DNA of 64,000 nt from Campylobacterota bacterium (GTDB taxonomy: Bacteria > Babelota > Babeliae > Babelales > RVW-14), in assembly GCA_020633995.1 (NCBI GenBank), contig JACKCO010000003.1, positions 664,522 through 728,521 of the forward strand, given 5' to 3'. Positions 45,112-54,429 of the stretch are shown piece after piece (the stretch's first letter is position 1; each line of letters begins with the position of its first letter). The notes below the pieces were generated by a model. It saw nothing but the letters and a program-made list of their open reading frames with translations. It ran no database searches and was not told the DNA's origin. The translations under genes were made by a program, and so were the position numbers.

Positions 45112-46422
45112 GTGAGAAGTATAGGTGTAGTTCTTTGTAGTGTGATTGCCTATCTTGGGCTTTCGTGGGTTTTATTTATGCAGGTTCCAGCGATTGTTGA
45201 TGCACATCTTGATATTGATTCAAAAGCATATGTCAAACGTGCGGAGTTGTTTGCAAAAACTAGTGACTTAGTGGGGCACAAGGAGCAGCTTCCATATTAT
45301 CCTCTTGGATATCCTTTTTTTATAGGCTTGTTGTTTAAATTATTTGGCTCGAGTAAGCCTGTGGTGATTTGTGCTCAAGTGTTGTTTGGTTTGTGCTCAA
45401 TTGTTGGCATCTTCTTTTTAACACAGCTCTTTTTTGATTCGTTAGCAGCGTGCATAGCAAGTGTTTTTATGGGACTGAATGTTGGCTATTTGGTATTTGC
45501 TCAATTCATGCTTTCAGAAATAATTTTGAGTCTGTTACTGCTTTTATTCTTTTTTCAAATGATGCGCTTTATTACTGATTATGATGTTTATGATGTTGCG
45601 TTGGCGGGACTAGTTTTGGGCTTTTCAGTCCTATTCAAACCTGCAGCATTGTATTATCCTCTACTTCTAATTCCTCTTGTATTATGTGTTGGACAGATAG
45701 CGTGGGTAAAACGGTTTAAGAATGTAGGGGCATTTATTTTTGCGTTTTTATTACCATTGTGCTCGTACATGACGTACAACAAAGTTGCGCATGGGCAGTT
45801 TTATTTGACAGCTATGACTGAGGTTAATGCGCAGCTATGGTTTTTTCCGCATGTTCTTGCTTGTAAAAACTCGTCAGACGTTGAAGTGGAGCGGGCAAAG
45901 CTAACTGCTGTTTTTAACAAGCCAGAAGGGTCTAAAAAAATAGCACATATGATGAAACAAGAGTTTGCTAAAAAGCCACTGTTATTTGTTGGGGTGTGGT
46001 TTAAAAATGTTATGAAAACGTGGGTCGGTCTTTTTTCATCAAATCTTAAAGTTCTCATGCATGGGCCAGGACGTAAGGGATTGTCTTTTTTTAAACAGCA
46101 AGGTTTCTTGTTGCAACGATTTTGGATGTATATGACAGGAGGAACAAAACACACATGGGTGCAGGTTATTGCTGTATCTGAAATGGTGTGGAGTGTTGTG
46201 CGTTATTTTCTTTGTTTAAGTGGCTTATGTGTTTTACTGCGACAGAGACGATGGATGATGCTTGTGTTCTTGTTATCCTATTTATTTTATTTTTCTATGA
46301 TAACTGGGCACGATGGGTGTGCTCGATTTCGTATGATGTTTGAGTTCGTACTGATTTTACTTGCAGCAGGAGGTGCGTATGAACTTATTAGACCAAGAAA
46401 AAGGAAAAGAAGGTTGGTCTGA
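45112..46422 (+). CDS. GT39-like membrane glycosyltransferase (paralogue 3)
   Basis: Membrane protein of 436 aa with about ten hydrophobic segments. It shares the general layout of the genes at 35968 and 40295 (acidic loop IVDAHLDIDSKAYVKRAEL after the first segment, YYPLGYPFFIGLLFKLFG, FMLSEIILSLLLL) but is more divergent. The C-terminus is basic (RPRKRKRR). GTG start with TAGGGATGG upstream, 17 bases after asnB. Probably transfers a sugar from a polyprenyl-phosphate donor; specificity is not visible. The gene ends six bases before the first in-frame ATG of the nucleotidyltransferase gene. Confidence 0.78.
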   Translation: MRSIGVVLCSVIAYLGLSWVLFMQVPAIVDAHLDIDSKAYVKRAELFAKTSDLVGHKEQLPYYPLGYPFFIGLLFKLFGSSKPVVICAQVLFGLCSIVGIFFLTQLFFDSLAACIASVFMGLNVGYLVFAQFMLSEIILSLLLLLFFFQMMRFITDYDVYDVALAGLVLGFSVLFKPAALYYPLLLIPLVLCVGQIAWVKRFKNVGAFIFAFLLPLCSYMTYNKVAHGQFYLTAMTEVNAQLWFFPHVLACKNSSDVEVERAKLTAVFNKPEGSKKIAHMMKQEFAKKPLLFVGVWFKNVMKTWVGLFSSNLKVLMHGPGRKGLSFFKQQGFLLQRFWMYMTGGTKHTWVQVIAVSEMVWSVVRYFLCLSGLCVLLRQRRWMMLVFLLSYLFYFSMITGHDGCARFRMMFEFVLILLAAGGAYELIRPRKRKRRLV

Positions 46423-46454
46423 CGGCAATGACGGAAAAGGGAGAGGAGTACGTT

Positions 46455-47480
46455 GTGCGCAACGTGTATGTAGTTATTCTTGCCGGCGGTAGTGGGCAGC
46501 GGCTTTGGCCGCTCTCCACTCCAGACCACCCCAAACAGGTGTTACCATTTATTGGAAAAAAATCATTGTTACAACTCACTTATGAGCGTGTGCAGAAGTT
46601 GGTATGTGATCAAGAAAAAATAATTGTTGTAACACGCCAAGATCAAAAAGAGCTTATTCTTAATGAATTACCACGCCCTTTCCAGGGTCACATTATTTGT
46701 GAGCCAGTGGGAAAAAATACTGCCCCAGCAATCTATTTGGCAAATGACTTTATTGCTCGGCATGACCCTCATGCTCTGGTGGTTGTTGTGCCGGCTGATC
46801 ATTTTATTCCGGATACAAATGATTTCTGTAAAACGTTGTATGATGCGCTTGCATATGTGGATGGTCATGACGATCTTGCGCTAGTTGGTATCAGGCCGCG
46901 TAATGCGGCAACAGGGTATGGTTACATACAGACGGGTTCTGTTGTTTCAGGGGTTGCTCCTTTGTGTTTGCGTGTAGAGCAGTTTCATGAGAAGCCTGTA
47001 CAAAAAAAAGCAGAAGAATACGTAAGTATGCAAAATATGTGGTGGAATTCAGGTATGGTTGTTGGGCGCGTGCACGCATTTTTGAATGAGTTTAGAGCAT
47101 GTGCTTCACAGCTTTTTACAGAATTAACAGCCTTTGTGCAAGGGCAATATAACTATCAAGATGTTCAGTCAATATCGTTTGATTATGCGGTGCTTGAGGC
47201 AAGTTCTCGAGTTGTTTTGTTTCCTGCAACGTTTGAATGGTGCGATGTGGGTAATGTGTATACGTTTTTGTTGCTTAAGCAGCAATACGATAAAAAACAT
47301 GATGTTGTTAGTATTAATGGCAGGGCTAATGTAACAAACGTCATAGACAAAAAAGTTGTTTGCATCGGGGTGAGTGACATGTGTATTATTGAAACTGACG
47401 ATGTAGTTGTGGTTGTACCAAAGCAAGATGTTGAATCGGTTAAGCAGGCCGCACAAAAGGTGTTCACGGTTGGGGTTTAA
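46455..47480 (+). CDS. manC: Mannose-1-phosphate guanylyltransferase
   Basis: Cytoplasmic enzyme of about 341 aa forming GDP-mannose from GTP and mannose-1-phosphate. The pyrophosphorylase motif is ILAGGSGQRLWPLSTPDHPKQVLPF; later FHEKPVQKKAEEYV, WWNSGMVVGR and VLEASSRVVLFPATFEWCDVGN are family signatures. GTG at 46455 is chosen because GAGAGGAG at 46441-46448 fits it; an in-frame ATG at 46428 lacks a site. It lacks the C-terminal isomerase domain of fused ManC/AlgA proteins, so mannose-6-phosphate isomerase must be encoded elsewhere. It supplies GDP-mannose to the adjacent glycan cluster. Confidence 0.93.
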   Translation: MRNVYVVILAGGSGQRLWPLSTPDHPKQVLPFIGKKSLLQLTYERVQKLVCDQEKIIVVTRQDQKELILNELPRPFQGHIICEPVGKNTAPAIYLANDFIARHDPHALVVVVPADHFIPDTNDFCKTLYDALAYVDGHDDLALVGIRPRNAATGYGYIQTGSVVSGVAPLCLRVEQFHEKPVQKKAEEYVSMQNMWWNSGMVVGRVHAFLNEFRACASQLFTELTAFVQGQYNYQDVQSISFDYAVLEASSRVVLFPATFEWCDVGNVYTFLLLKQQYDKKHDVVSINGRANVTNVIDKKVVCIGVSDMCIIETDDVVVVVPKQDVESVKQAAQKVFTVGV

Positions 47481-47499
47481 TAGTTATTTTTGGAGATCA

Positions 47500-48138
47500 A
47501 TGAAAAGATATCTACTATTATTGTTTGTATTTGTAAGCCTTAGTATTTCTGCATCTGGAAAATATAAGTATCGAGCAAATCTTGTTGAAGTGACATCAGT
47601 GAACAAAAATATACGTGTGGATGTTCGTTATGCTACCAAAGATAATTTTACTGGGGAAAAAGTATATCCTATTGCACGTTGCTTGTTGGATAAGGGGGCA
47701 GCAGAAAAGCTCAATGCTGTGCAAAAGGAATTAGAAACGAAAGGATTTGGACTTAAAGTGTGGGATGCCTATCGTCCGTTTTCCTGCCAACAAAGGCTAT
47801 GGGATGCTGCACATCGAAATGGTAAGGAAAAGTATGTTGCAAACCCAAAAATGGGTGGCAAGCATACACGTGGAGTTACGGTAGATATAACGCTTGTCAC
47901 TTTTCCTGGGGGAAAAGATGTTGAGATGCCAACAGAGTTTGACAACTTTACGCAAAGAGCTCACAGAAGTGCATCGGTTGGTATTTCCAAAAAAGCTTTG
48001 GAGCACCGCCAGCTTCTTGAAGATGTCATGGTAAAGCATGGTTTTGATCCATTACCACATGAATGGTGGCATTTTGATCTGAAGGGATTTGAGGAGTATG
48101 AGCCACTTGATATAGGTCTTGAGGACGTCGCCATCTGA
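47500..48138 (+). CDS. Secreted D-alanyl-D-alanine dipeptidase, VanX/DdpX family
   Basis: Zinc dipeptidase of 212 aa with a signal peptide (1-19). Zinc ligands and catalytic residues are visible: KHTRGVTVDI gives His122 and Asp129, and HEWWHFDL gives Glu188 and His191; the conserved Arg is in DAYRPFSC (Arg92). Family members split D-Ala-D-Ala. With a signal peptide this copy would act in the periplasm or outside, on released peptidoglycan fragments, rather than on cytoplasmic precursors as VanX does. ATG at 47500 has TGGAGA upstream; an upstream frame start at 47407 overlaps manC and is rejected. No vanA/vanH-like genes are near. Confidence 0.92.
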   Translation: MKRYLLLLFVFVSLSISASGKYKYRANLVEVTSVNKNIRVDVRYATKDNFTGEKVYPIARCLLDKGAAEKLNAVQKELETKGFGLKVWDAYRPFSCQQRLWDAAHRNGKEKYVANPKMGGKHTRGVTVDITLVTFPGGKDVEMPTEFDNFTQRAHRSASVGISKKALEHRQLLEDVMVKHGFDPLPHEWWHFDLKGFEEYEPLDIGLEDVAI

Positions 48139-48352
48139 GCTTTAATCCCTCTATTCAATTTTACTTTTTTACAGACTTTTTATTCCCATAACACAATCTG
48201 ATCTGTGGTGTATAGTCTTTTGTTTCTAACTTTTTATCTATATTTTTTGTCTAACTATTTATTAATCAAATAGAAATTTTGTACACTCAGGTATGCAAAA
48301 AAAGACGTCATGCGCGAACGTACTGTTTGTCAAGAAAGGCGAAGGAGATGCT

Positions 48353-49075
48353 ATGAACAAGATTGATCGCATGATTCATCAGTTTGATGCGTATGTAGAC
48401 AAGAAGGTAGGCCCATGGTGGAAAAACTGGAGAAGGTACTTTTCCATTTTTAGTAGCATTTTTCTATTGCTTCTACTGATAGTTGTTTTAGTTCGCATGT
48501 TTTATGTACGACCATACCACTTATCAAAGGTCATGAATAATGATTTAGGGTTAATTGAGCGCATTTTTGAAGACATTGATAAGGAATGTAACATTTTATC
48601 AATTCGCAAGTATGGTGCAACAATTGATTTTCTTACCGTTGCACGTTTTGCGGGTTCTTCTGTGGGGTGCTTAAATTTGGCTTACCCAAAACATTGGAAC
48701 GGACCGTATCTTAATCGTACGCCATCAATTCAAGGGCGTCCGTATCAAATTGTGCAGACACAAGAGGGGCATTTTGTTGTGCCAGGTGATGGTGTTAAGC
48801 TACCCAATGGTAAAATTATTGGTAAAGATATTATTTTTAATGCTGATACCGTTATTTCTGAAATGATCAAACCAGATGGTGAGCTTTGCCATAATAAACA
48901 GCCTCTAGCGCTTAAGCTCAAGTTTAAAGTCGGTGACTGGGACAATCCTGTTGCAAAGGAAGATAAAGATGATGAAGACGTTTCTGCAATTTTAAAAGAA
49001 TTTGATGCAGCGTTCCCTTATTCGTGGAATGAAATTGAGTGGTTTAAGCGTCAAGACCAGCGTTCATGTGTGTAG
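48353..49075 (+). CDS. Membrane-anchored protein of unknown function
   Basis: Protein of 240 aa. A cytoplasmic N-terminus of about 28 residues (with WWKNWRRY) is followed by one membrane segment at about 30-52 (FSIFSSIFLLLLLIVVLVRM); the remaining 190 residues should be periplasmic. They contain RFAGSSVGCLNLAYP, DGVKLPNGKIIGKDIIFNAD and an acidic C-terminal part. The arrangement recalls secretion-system minor pseudopilins or inner-membrane adaptor proteins, but no prepilin motif is present and I do not recognise a family. ATG at 48353 is used because GAAGGAG precedes it; an in-frame ATG at 48293 has no site. Its end overlaps the convergent metalloprotease gene by 12 bases. Confidence 0.72.
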   Translation: MNKIDRMIHQFDAYVDKKVGPWWKNWRRYFSIFSSIFLLLLLIVVLVRMFYVRPYHLSKVMNNDLGLIERIFEDIDKECNILSIRKYGATIDFLTVARFAGSSVGCLNLAYPKHWNGPYLNRTPSIQGRPYQIVQTQEGHFVVPGDGVKLPNGKIIGKDIIFNADTVISEMIKPDGELCHNKQPLALKLKFKVGDWDNPVAKEDKDDEDVSAILKEFDAAFPYSWNEIEWFKRQDQRSCV

Positions 49076-49957
49076 TTTTATTGTTCCAGCAAAGAACGTA
49101 TTGATAATCCCAATAAAAAGTTTGATGGGGAGTGGGGCGTTTTTGTCCCCTTCTGGGTCATAGTGTGCGGCAATAGTATGTCCCGCGATCAGAATTAATG
49201 GCATAAGTGAATCGATAGGTGCCACGACAGACTCAGGAACATCTAAGCAGTTACACCACAAGCATTTGCCATCACTTTGACCGTAGGGTACAAGTGCATT
49301 GCACAGTTGGTTAGCCATAATGCCATCAAAGGTGATTGCTTTGGTTAGGATCTCTTGGGAAGAGCAACACGTGGTGTTACTGTGATTTGTTTTGTGTTCA
49401 TACGTTAGGTAAGCCGCTTTGGCTAAAATATAGCAGAACAACGCCGTGGTTGCACCGGCAAGATAAATGATGGCATTTTGTCGTTTATAGGTTGGTAGTC
49501 TTTTTTCTCGTTGTTCATCGCTAAAATAAAACTGTGAGATCTTTTGAGCTTCTTCGTTTGTTACGTTTTCCCCTTTTGCTTTAATTTCAGCAATACAGCC
49601 GACTAACAATGTTTTTTTAAAACTGGGAATAACATTGCTATAGCCTGCAGACACGTGCCAACTATCAAATGAAACTGGGCCGATTTTGAACCATGCTTCC
49701 TGTCCTTTTCCTATGTGTATGTCGATTGGTGAGTCATAGAAATGTTTTGCGGCTAACGCGTGGCCAAACTCATGAACAAGCGTAACGAAAAGTTGTATAA
49801 GAAAGGTTTGCACTATGGTTTTTGAAAATTCTTTGGGTTCAAATTGCTCGATTAAACGAACAGGGTCATAGCCATCTGGGGTTGCAGAGTTACTTGGTGT
49901 GGGGACAGAGCACAGGGCTAGCATTAAAAAAAATACAGGTCGAAGTTTCTTTGCCAT
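49064..49957 (-). CDS. HExxH zinc metalloprotease, M50-like, with signal peptide
   Basis: Protein of 297 aa. An N-terminal signal sequence (1-25) precedes QTFLIQLFVTLVHEFGHALA, where His62, Glu63 and His66 form a HExxH zinc site within a hydrophobic segment, as in site-2 proteases and M50-like membrane peptidases. A second hydrophobic segment lies at about 165-190 (YLAGATTALFCYILAKAAYL), but the usual M50 LDG motif is not evident. Several Cys residues occur in the C-terminal third (CLWCNCLD). Intramembrane proteolysis is the family's role; the absence of the second motif leaves activity uncertain. No clear ribosome site was found upstream of the ATG. Confidence 0.75.
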   Translation of the reverse strand: MAKKLRPVFFLMLALCSVPTPSNSATPDGYDPVRLIEQFEPKEFSKTIVQTFLIQLFVTLVHEFGHALAAKHFYDSPIDIHIGKGQEAWFKIGPVSFDSWHVSAGYSNVIPSFKKTLLVGCIAEIKAKGENVTNEEAQKISQFYFSDEQREKRLPTYKRQNAIIYLAGATTALFCYILAKAAYLTYEHKTNHSNTTCCSSQEILTKAITFDGIMANQLCNALVPYGQSDGKCLWCNCLDVPESVVAPIDSLMPLILIAGHTIAAHYDPEGDKNAPLPIKLFIGIINTFFAGTIKLHT

Positions 49958-50077
49958 AAAGTGACTTCAATAAGGCATTGATTGTTACTTATTCAAGGGT
50001 AGTACGCTACTTTTGAATTTTTCATCAGTCCCTCAAAAGTAGCAAAAACGTTTAGGTTAGGCAAAAAAGCTTTTTCG

Positions 50078-52429
50078 TTAAACCTTTTCTAAGAAATTTG
50101 AGAGTATCTTCTTAGAACCAATGCTGAAAATTGCTGTTATGTAATACTCTTTGGCATTTTTTTCTTCAACATGAGTGATAATGCCAAGGCCGAATTTTTT
50201 GTGTTTAACTTGCTGATTTTTTTTCCATGGTGCGTTGGAGGGTTGCGATTGAATAACGTTAGGACTTGCCTGTTTTACAGCGGGTTGCTTCCTGGGAAGA
50301 ACTTTTTTGCCAGGAGTTACTTTTTTGGTAGGCTCTTTGAATGGGTATGAAAGATTTTCAAAGTATGTTTTAGCCGCAGGGGTTAATGCGCCTCGCCCGT
50401 GGTACCACTGCTCGAACTGGGTACGAATTTGAGAGGGGTAAGCATATTCAAGGTCAATTTTTTTGAGCAGCCCTTGAGGAAGTTCTTCAAGAAAACGTGA
50501 CGGGGCATGTTCCATAAGTTGGCCAAACTGATATCTTGTGTGTGCATTGAGCAGGACCAGGTGTTCTTTTGCACGTGTGATGCCAACGTAGAAAAGACGG
50601 CGTTCTTCTTCGAGTTCTTGATGAGAGTCGAGTGATCGCCTGCTTGGCAAAAGCTCTTCTTCTAGACCGATAATGATAACGGTATCAAACTCGAGGCCCT
50701 TTGCTGCATGAAGACTCATCATGCGTACCTGTTCTGAGCTATTTTCAGACTCAACTTTTTCTTGCAGTAGAGCAACTTCTTCTAAAAACTGTGCAAGCAA
50801 TTCACTTGTCGCACGGTTGTGCTCAAGGGTTGTAATTTCCAGCTCCTGTTCCTTTTTTTTCTCAAATTGCATGATTGACTGCATAAATTCACGAACGTTT
50901 TCAACTTTGGTGGTTGCTTCTTTTTCGTCGTAGGTGTCTTTGAGGTAGGTTAGGTACTCGGTTTTGTTGACGATGCTTTCAAGCAGAGTGCTAGGACGTT
51001 GCGTGTTATCATCTTCGCTAAAGAGTTCAAGAAAACTATCGACGCCCTTTTTTTGCATAGGTGAAAGCTCTGGTTCAAGGTAAGCAAAGAGCTGTTTAAA
51101 GTTAAGAAGCGGATTTTTATTCCACTCATCGAGTAAAAACTCTTCAAATTTTGCACCCAACCTGCGTGCAGGGCAGTTAATAACGCGTAGTAAGCTTATT
51201 TTATCAAATGGGTTAAGCATGAGGCGTAGATATGCGAGTAGGTCCTTGATCTCTTTTCGTTCATAAAACCGTATGCCGCCGATGATCTGGTAAGCAATAG
51301 AGTGGTAAATAAGGGCTTCTTCAATAAGGCGCGATTGAAAGTGTGTGCGATATAAGATTGCAACATCACTCAGTTTTTTGTTTTTTGGCAGGCTTGAGAG
51401 TATGATTGCAACGCTTTCTGCTTCCTGTTCGCCGTTGCGACAGGATAGATGCAAGATCCTATTGATTGCTTTTTTTTCAGACCATAATTTTTTGGGATTA
51501 CGAAGCTTATTGTTTGCAATAACGCTGTTTGCCGCTTCAATGATTGGTTGGACTGAGCGATAATTTTGTTCAATTTTTATGGTTGTAACGGGAGCAAAAT
51601 CTTTTTCAAAGGTAAGCATATTGGTGACGTTAGCCCCGCGCCATGAATAAATTGACTGATCTTCATCGCCTACAGCGCATAATGAGTCAAGCGTAAATTT
51701 ATTGTTTGTCAGGCCCATGTGCTTGAGGAGCTGATGTTGGATAGAGCTGGTGTCCTGATATTCATCCACCAAAACATGGCGTATCTTATTTTGATGACGT
51801 TTTTTGAATTCTTCGTTTGTTGCGAAGAGCCCAAGGGTTTTAATAATTAGATCATCAAAATCGAGACAATGTGCATTGTTTTTTTCCGTCTCATATTCGA
51901 GGTATAGATCCCTCATCCAGGGCTGTGTCCACTGTGCTTGGTCAGGATTTTGTTGTTTGTTTTTGAATTGCGAAATCTGATAGCTCGCCTGAGAGGCTGT
52001 TGTGTATTTGTTCAATGCATTACGTTTAATAATTTTTTTTATAAGTTCGAGCTGATCGTCCCCATCGAATATAGAAAATTCTTTGAAAGGAAGCAGATCT
52101 TTGTTTAATCGCAATAGTAAAAGGCAGTATGAGTGGAAGGTTCCTACAAAAGGCATACGTTTTTCAGTTCCCAGAAACGAGGCGATTCGTTCTTTCATTT
52201 CCCCAGCAGCTTTGTTGGTGAACGTTAAGGCTAAGATCTGATAAGGTTGAACCCCTTCATTGAGCATGAGGTGGGCAATGCGCGAGGTGATAACCCGCGT
52301 CTTACCCGAGCCAGCACCAGAAATGACCATGAGTGCGCCATTTGTTTTTGTCACGGCATTTCGCTGTGGTTGATTAAGATCTGCTTCTAGGAAGGTATTA
52401 AAATTATTAGGAGCTTGGGATTCACTCAT
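50078..52429 (-). CDS. pcrA: UvrD/PcrA-type DNA helicase
   Basis: Superfamily 1 3'-5' helicase of 783 aa acting in nucleotide excision repair, mismatch repair and removal of recombinase filaments. Motifs in order: Q-motif NQPQRNAVT, Walker A ISGAGSGKTRV, LALTFTNKAAGEMKER, VDEYQDTS, GDEDQSIYSWRGA, EQNYRS, MSLHAAKGLEFD and VGITRAKEHL. The last 40 residues (KKFGLGIITHVEEK) correspond to the PcrA-type C-terminal Tudor-like domain that binds RNA polymerase, which favours PcrA over Rep. It stands alone on the minus strand between a metalloprotease gene and a divergent M23 peptidase gene. Confidence 0.95.
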   Translation of the reverse strand: MSESQAPNNFNTFLEADLNQPQRNAVTKTNGALMVISGAGSGKTRVITSRIAHLMLNEGVQPYQILALTFTNKAAGEMKERIASFLGTEKRMPFVGTFHSYCLLLLRLNKDLLPFKEFSIFDGDDQLELIKKIIKRNALNKYTTASQASYQISQFKNKQQNPDQAQWTQPWMRDLYLEYETEKNNAHCLDFDDLIIKTLGLFATNEEFKKRHQNKIRHVLVDEYQDTSSIQHQLLKHMGLTNNKFTLDSLCAVGDEDQSIYSWRGANVTNMLTFEKDFAPVTTIKIEQNYRSVQPIIEAANSVIANNKLRNPKKLWSEKKAINRILHLSCRNGEQEAESVAIILSSLPKNKKLSDVAILYRTHFQSRLIEEALIYHSIAYQIIGGIRFYERKEIKDLLAYLRLMLNPFDKISLLRVINCPARRLGAKFEEFLLDEWNKNPLLNFKQLFAYLEPELSPMQKKGVDSFLELFSEDDNTQRPSTLLESIVNKTEYLTYLKDTYDEKEATTKVENVREFMQSIMQFEKKKEQELEITTLEHNRATSELLAQFLEEVALLQEKVESENSSEQVRMMSLHAAKGLEFDTVIIIGLEEELLPSRRSLDSHQELEEERRLFYVGITRAKEHLVLLNAHTRYQFGQLMEHAPSRFLEELPQGLLKKIDLEYAYPSQIRTQFEQWYHGRGALTPAAKTYFENLSYPFKEPTKKVTPGKKVLPRKQPAVKQASPNVIQSQPSNAPWKKNQQVKHKKFGLGIITHVEEKNAKEYYITAIFSIGSKKILSNFLEKV

Positions 52430-52570
52430 GATCTTTTTCTTTGTTTTTGCACAGTATTGAAATATTTTCTGTGTCTTGGATAAACGTTTAATTCTAATGC
52501 CAAACAGTGTATATTGTTTACTAGTTGTTTCAAGACACAGTAGTATTTCAAAATGTTATGAAGGCATGCA

Positions 52571-53782
52571 ATGATTAAATATGTCAAATACGTTTGTGCG
52601 GTTTTGGTGGCGAGTTTTTGTTTGTGGTGGTGTGGAGATGGCATGTATCGCTATGCAACGCATAATAAATTACCAGAAGTTGCTCTAAGTGGTTTGTGCG
52701 AGGGTGGTACGTATTGTAAGCAAGTTGCATGTGCATTATGTGCGGATAATAGTTATAAGATCTCTACAGTTTCGGTTTTTTTAGATGGTGTTGAGTTGGA
52801 CGGTGGCAGTGTTCACCATGTACGAACTGCTCGTTTTACAACGCCGTTTGTGCTTGATTGTTCAAAGCTTACCGATGGTAAGCATACACTCGAAGTTGAA
52901 GCAGTTGACGCAAGCTATAAGCAAAACAAAATTCGCCATTCTTACAATTTTTACGTCGACAATGTGCCACTTCGTGCGCAATTTGTACAGCAAGAGTATG
53001 TGACTGACCAAGGTAAAACCGTCCACATGAAAATACATGCGAATAAAAAATTAGAAAGTTTGACAGTGACGGCGTTATCAAAAACCTATGAGTTTTTGCC
53101 AGAGTCCTTTGACTCAACGGTTTATGAATGTTTTGTCCCCATTGACTGTGAAGAGCTTGCAAATGAGCATGTCGTTACCGCACAGGTTGTTGATCCCGCC
53201 CAGAATAAGACCAAATTAACTGCAAAACTTAAGATCAATGCTTTTGAGTTTAAAAAACAGCGAGGTTTTCGGGTTAGTGATCAAAAACTTGAAGATGAAA
53301 GAGAGTTGAGTGTTAAAAATGATGACCTTGAAAATCGACTTGAAGCGTGTTTAAAAGATAGTCCCAAGCAAAAACTGTGGACTGGACCGTTTGAATATCC
53401 AATCGAGGTGCAACGCACATCAACGCCATTTGGCGAAGTACGTATGACGCCACAACGTGGTAAGTACATGCATAAAGGGCTTGATTTGATAAATACTCCG
53501 CGCAGTGTGGTGTGGGCAAGTCAACATGGCAGAGTTATCATCAAAGATCGTTTTCTCATGACCGGCAACACCGTTGCTATTGATCACGGTCGCGGCGTTT
53601 GTACCGTGTATGCTCATTTAGATGATTTTGCCGACATTAATGTTGGGGATATGGTAAGAAAGGGAAATCCGATTGGTAAGATTGGTATGACGGGTTATGC
53701 AAATGGTTATCACTTGCACTGGGAAGTGCGAGTTCATAATACGCCAGTTGAGCCGTCTGAATGGACGAGTAAGATTTACTAA
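52571..53782 (+). CDS. Secreted M23-family peptidoglycan endopeptidase
   Basis: Protein of 403 aa. An N-terminal signal sequence or anchor (YVCAVLVASFCLWWC) is followed by two beta-rich domains (about 40-125 and 130-230) and a C-terminal M23 domain. Zinc ligands: MHKGLDLI gives the H-x3-D pair, and YHLHWEVRV the HxH. GNTVAIDHGRGVCTVYAHL is also typical. It would cut peptide crosslinks in peptidoglycan, for cell separation or remodelling. The beta domains (with VDNVPLRAQF) may direct it to a substrate. Divergent from pcrA; a strong terminator immediately follows and is shared with the convergent small secreted-protein gene. Confidence 0.92.
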   Translation: MIKYVKYVCAVLVASFCLWWCGDGMYRYATHNKLPEVALSGLCEGGTYCKQVACALCADNSYKISTVSVFLDGVELDGGSVHHVRTARFTTPFVLDCSKLTDGKHTLEVEAVDASYKQNKIRHSYNFYVDNVPLRAQFVQQEYVTDQGKTVHMKIHANKKLESLTVTALSKTYEFLPESFDSTVYECFVPIDCEELANEHVVTAQVVDPAQNKTKLTAKLKINAFEFKKQRGFRVSDQKLEDERELSVKNDDLENRLEACLKDSPKQKLWTGPFEYPIEVQRTSTPFGEVRMTPQRGKYMHKGLDLINTPRSVVWASQHGRVIIKDRFLMTGNTVAIDHGRGVCTVYAHLDDFADINVGDMVRKGNPIGKIGMTGYANGYHLHWEVRVHNTPVEPSEWTSKIY

Positions 53783-53819
53783 AAAAATAGGGGGCCCAAA
53801 ATGGGCCCCCTATTTTTTT
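53781..53819. terminator. Bidirectional terminator
   Basis: An 18-bp perfect stem, A7-TA-GGGGGCCCA at 53781-53798 and its complement at 53802-53819, with a 3-base loop. It is GC-rich in the middle with A and T tracts on the flanks, so it works on both strands. The right arm reaches into the stop codon of the convergent 53818-54324 gene. Confidence 0.93.
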
Positions 53820-54324
53820 AGTCGTTGATTAATTTTTTATCTATTGCTTTAAAATATGCTTCCTCAAGAGTGTTGCTTGCTAAAAGGCTCATTCCTCCTG
53901 GGCGGCAGGTCTTATCTGGTAGAAGAATAGCAAGTCGAAAAGAGAGCTGTTTTTTTGCATCAGATTCACTTGAATCTAGAAAGCTGCCGTCATTACTTAA
54001 GAGTTTGTCAAGGCCTATGGTGAAGTAATGAGAAAGTATCTCAGTGTTAGGATTGTTGGGGACATTTTTTTGCTGGATGATGTTTTCTTTTTGCTTCATA
54101 TTGCAGTAAAACAATATCTTTGCAAAATCTATGTAGGCTATGAATACTTTCTGATGAGTCTTGTCTTGAAAAAGTTCGTATATTTTTTGGGGAAGATCCT
54201 GTTGTAACGCACTGAGTAAGAGCTGTTTTGTTTGGTCTACCTGCTCTCGTGTTAATTGCATCGCAGATGTTTGAGAAAAAAGTATTGCTGTAAAAGCAAG
54301 TGTTGTTACGAACCTGGTGAGCAT
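53818..54324 (-). CDS. Small secreted protein of unknown function
   Basis: Protein of 168 aa with a clear signal peptide (MLTRFVTTLAFTAILFSQTSA). The mature part is helical with REQVDQTKQLLLSALQQDLP and YFTIGLDKLLSNDGSFLDSS; it has no motif that I recognise. The ATG at 54324 is preferred because AAAAGGAG lies seven bases upstream; an earlier in-frame start would add 26 residues before the signal peptide. It lies downstream of the GspE-type ATPase gene with about 100 bases between, so it could be its own unit. The host or envelope role is unknown. Confidence 0.75.
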   Translation of the reverse strand: MLTRFVTTLAFTAILFSQTSAMQLTREQVDQTKQLLLSALQQDLPQKIYELFQDKTHQKVFIAYIDFAKILFYCNMKQKENIIQQKNVPNNPNTEILSHYFTIGLDKLLSNDGSFLDSSESDAKKQLSFRLAILLPDKTCRPGGMSLLASNTLEEAYFKAIDKKLIND

Positions 54325-54429
54325 AGAAACTCCTTTTGGGTAAAAATGAAAGATGTTTGTTTTTGGGGTTGTTAGTATGTGTAAAAGAGATATGTTAGTC
54401 AATTTTTTGTTACAACAAATTTTAGACTA

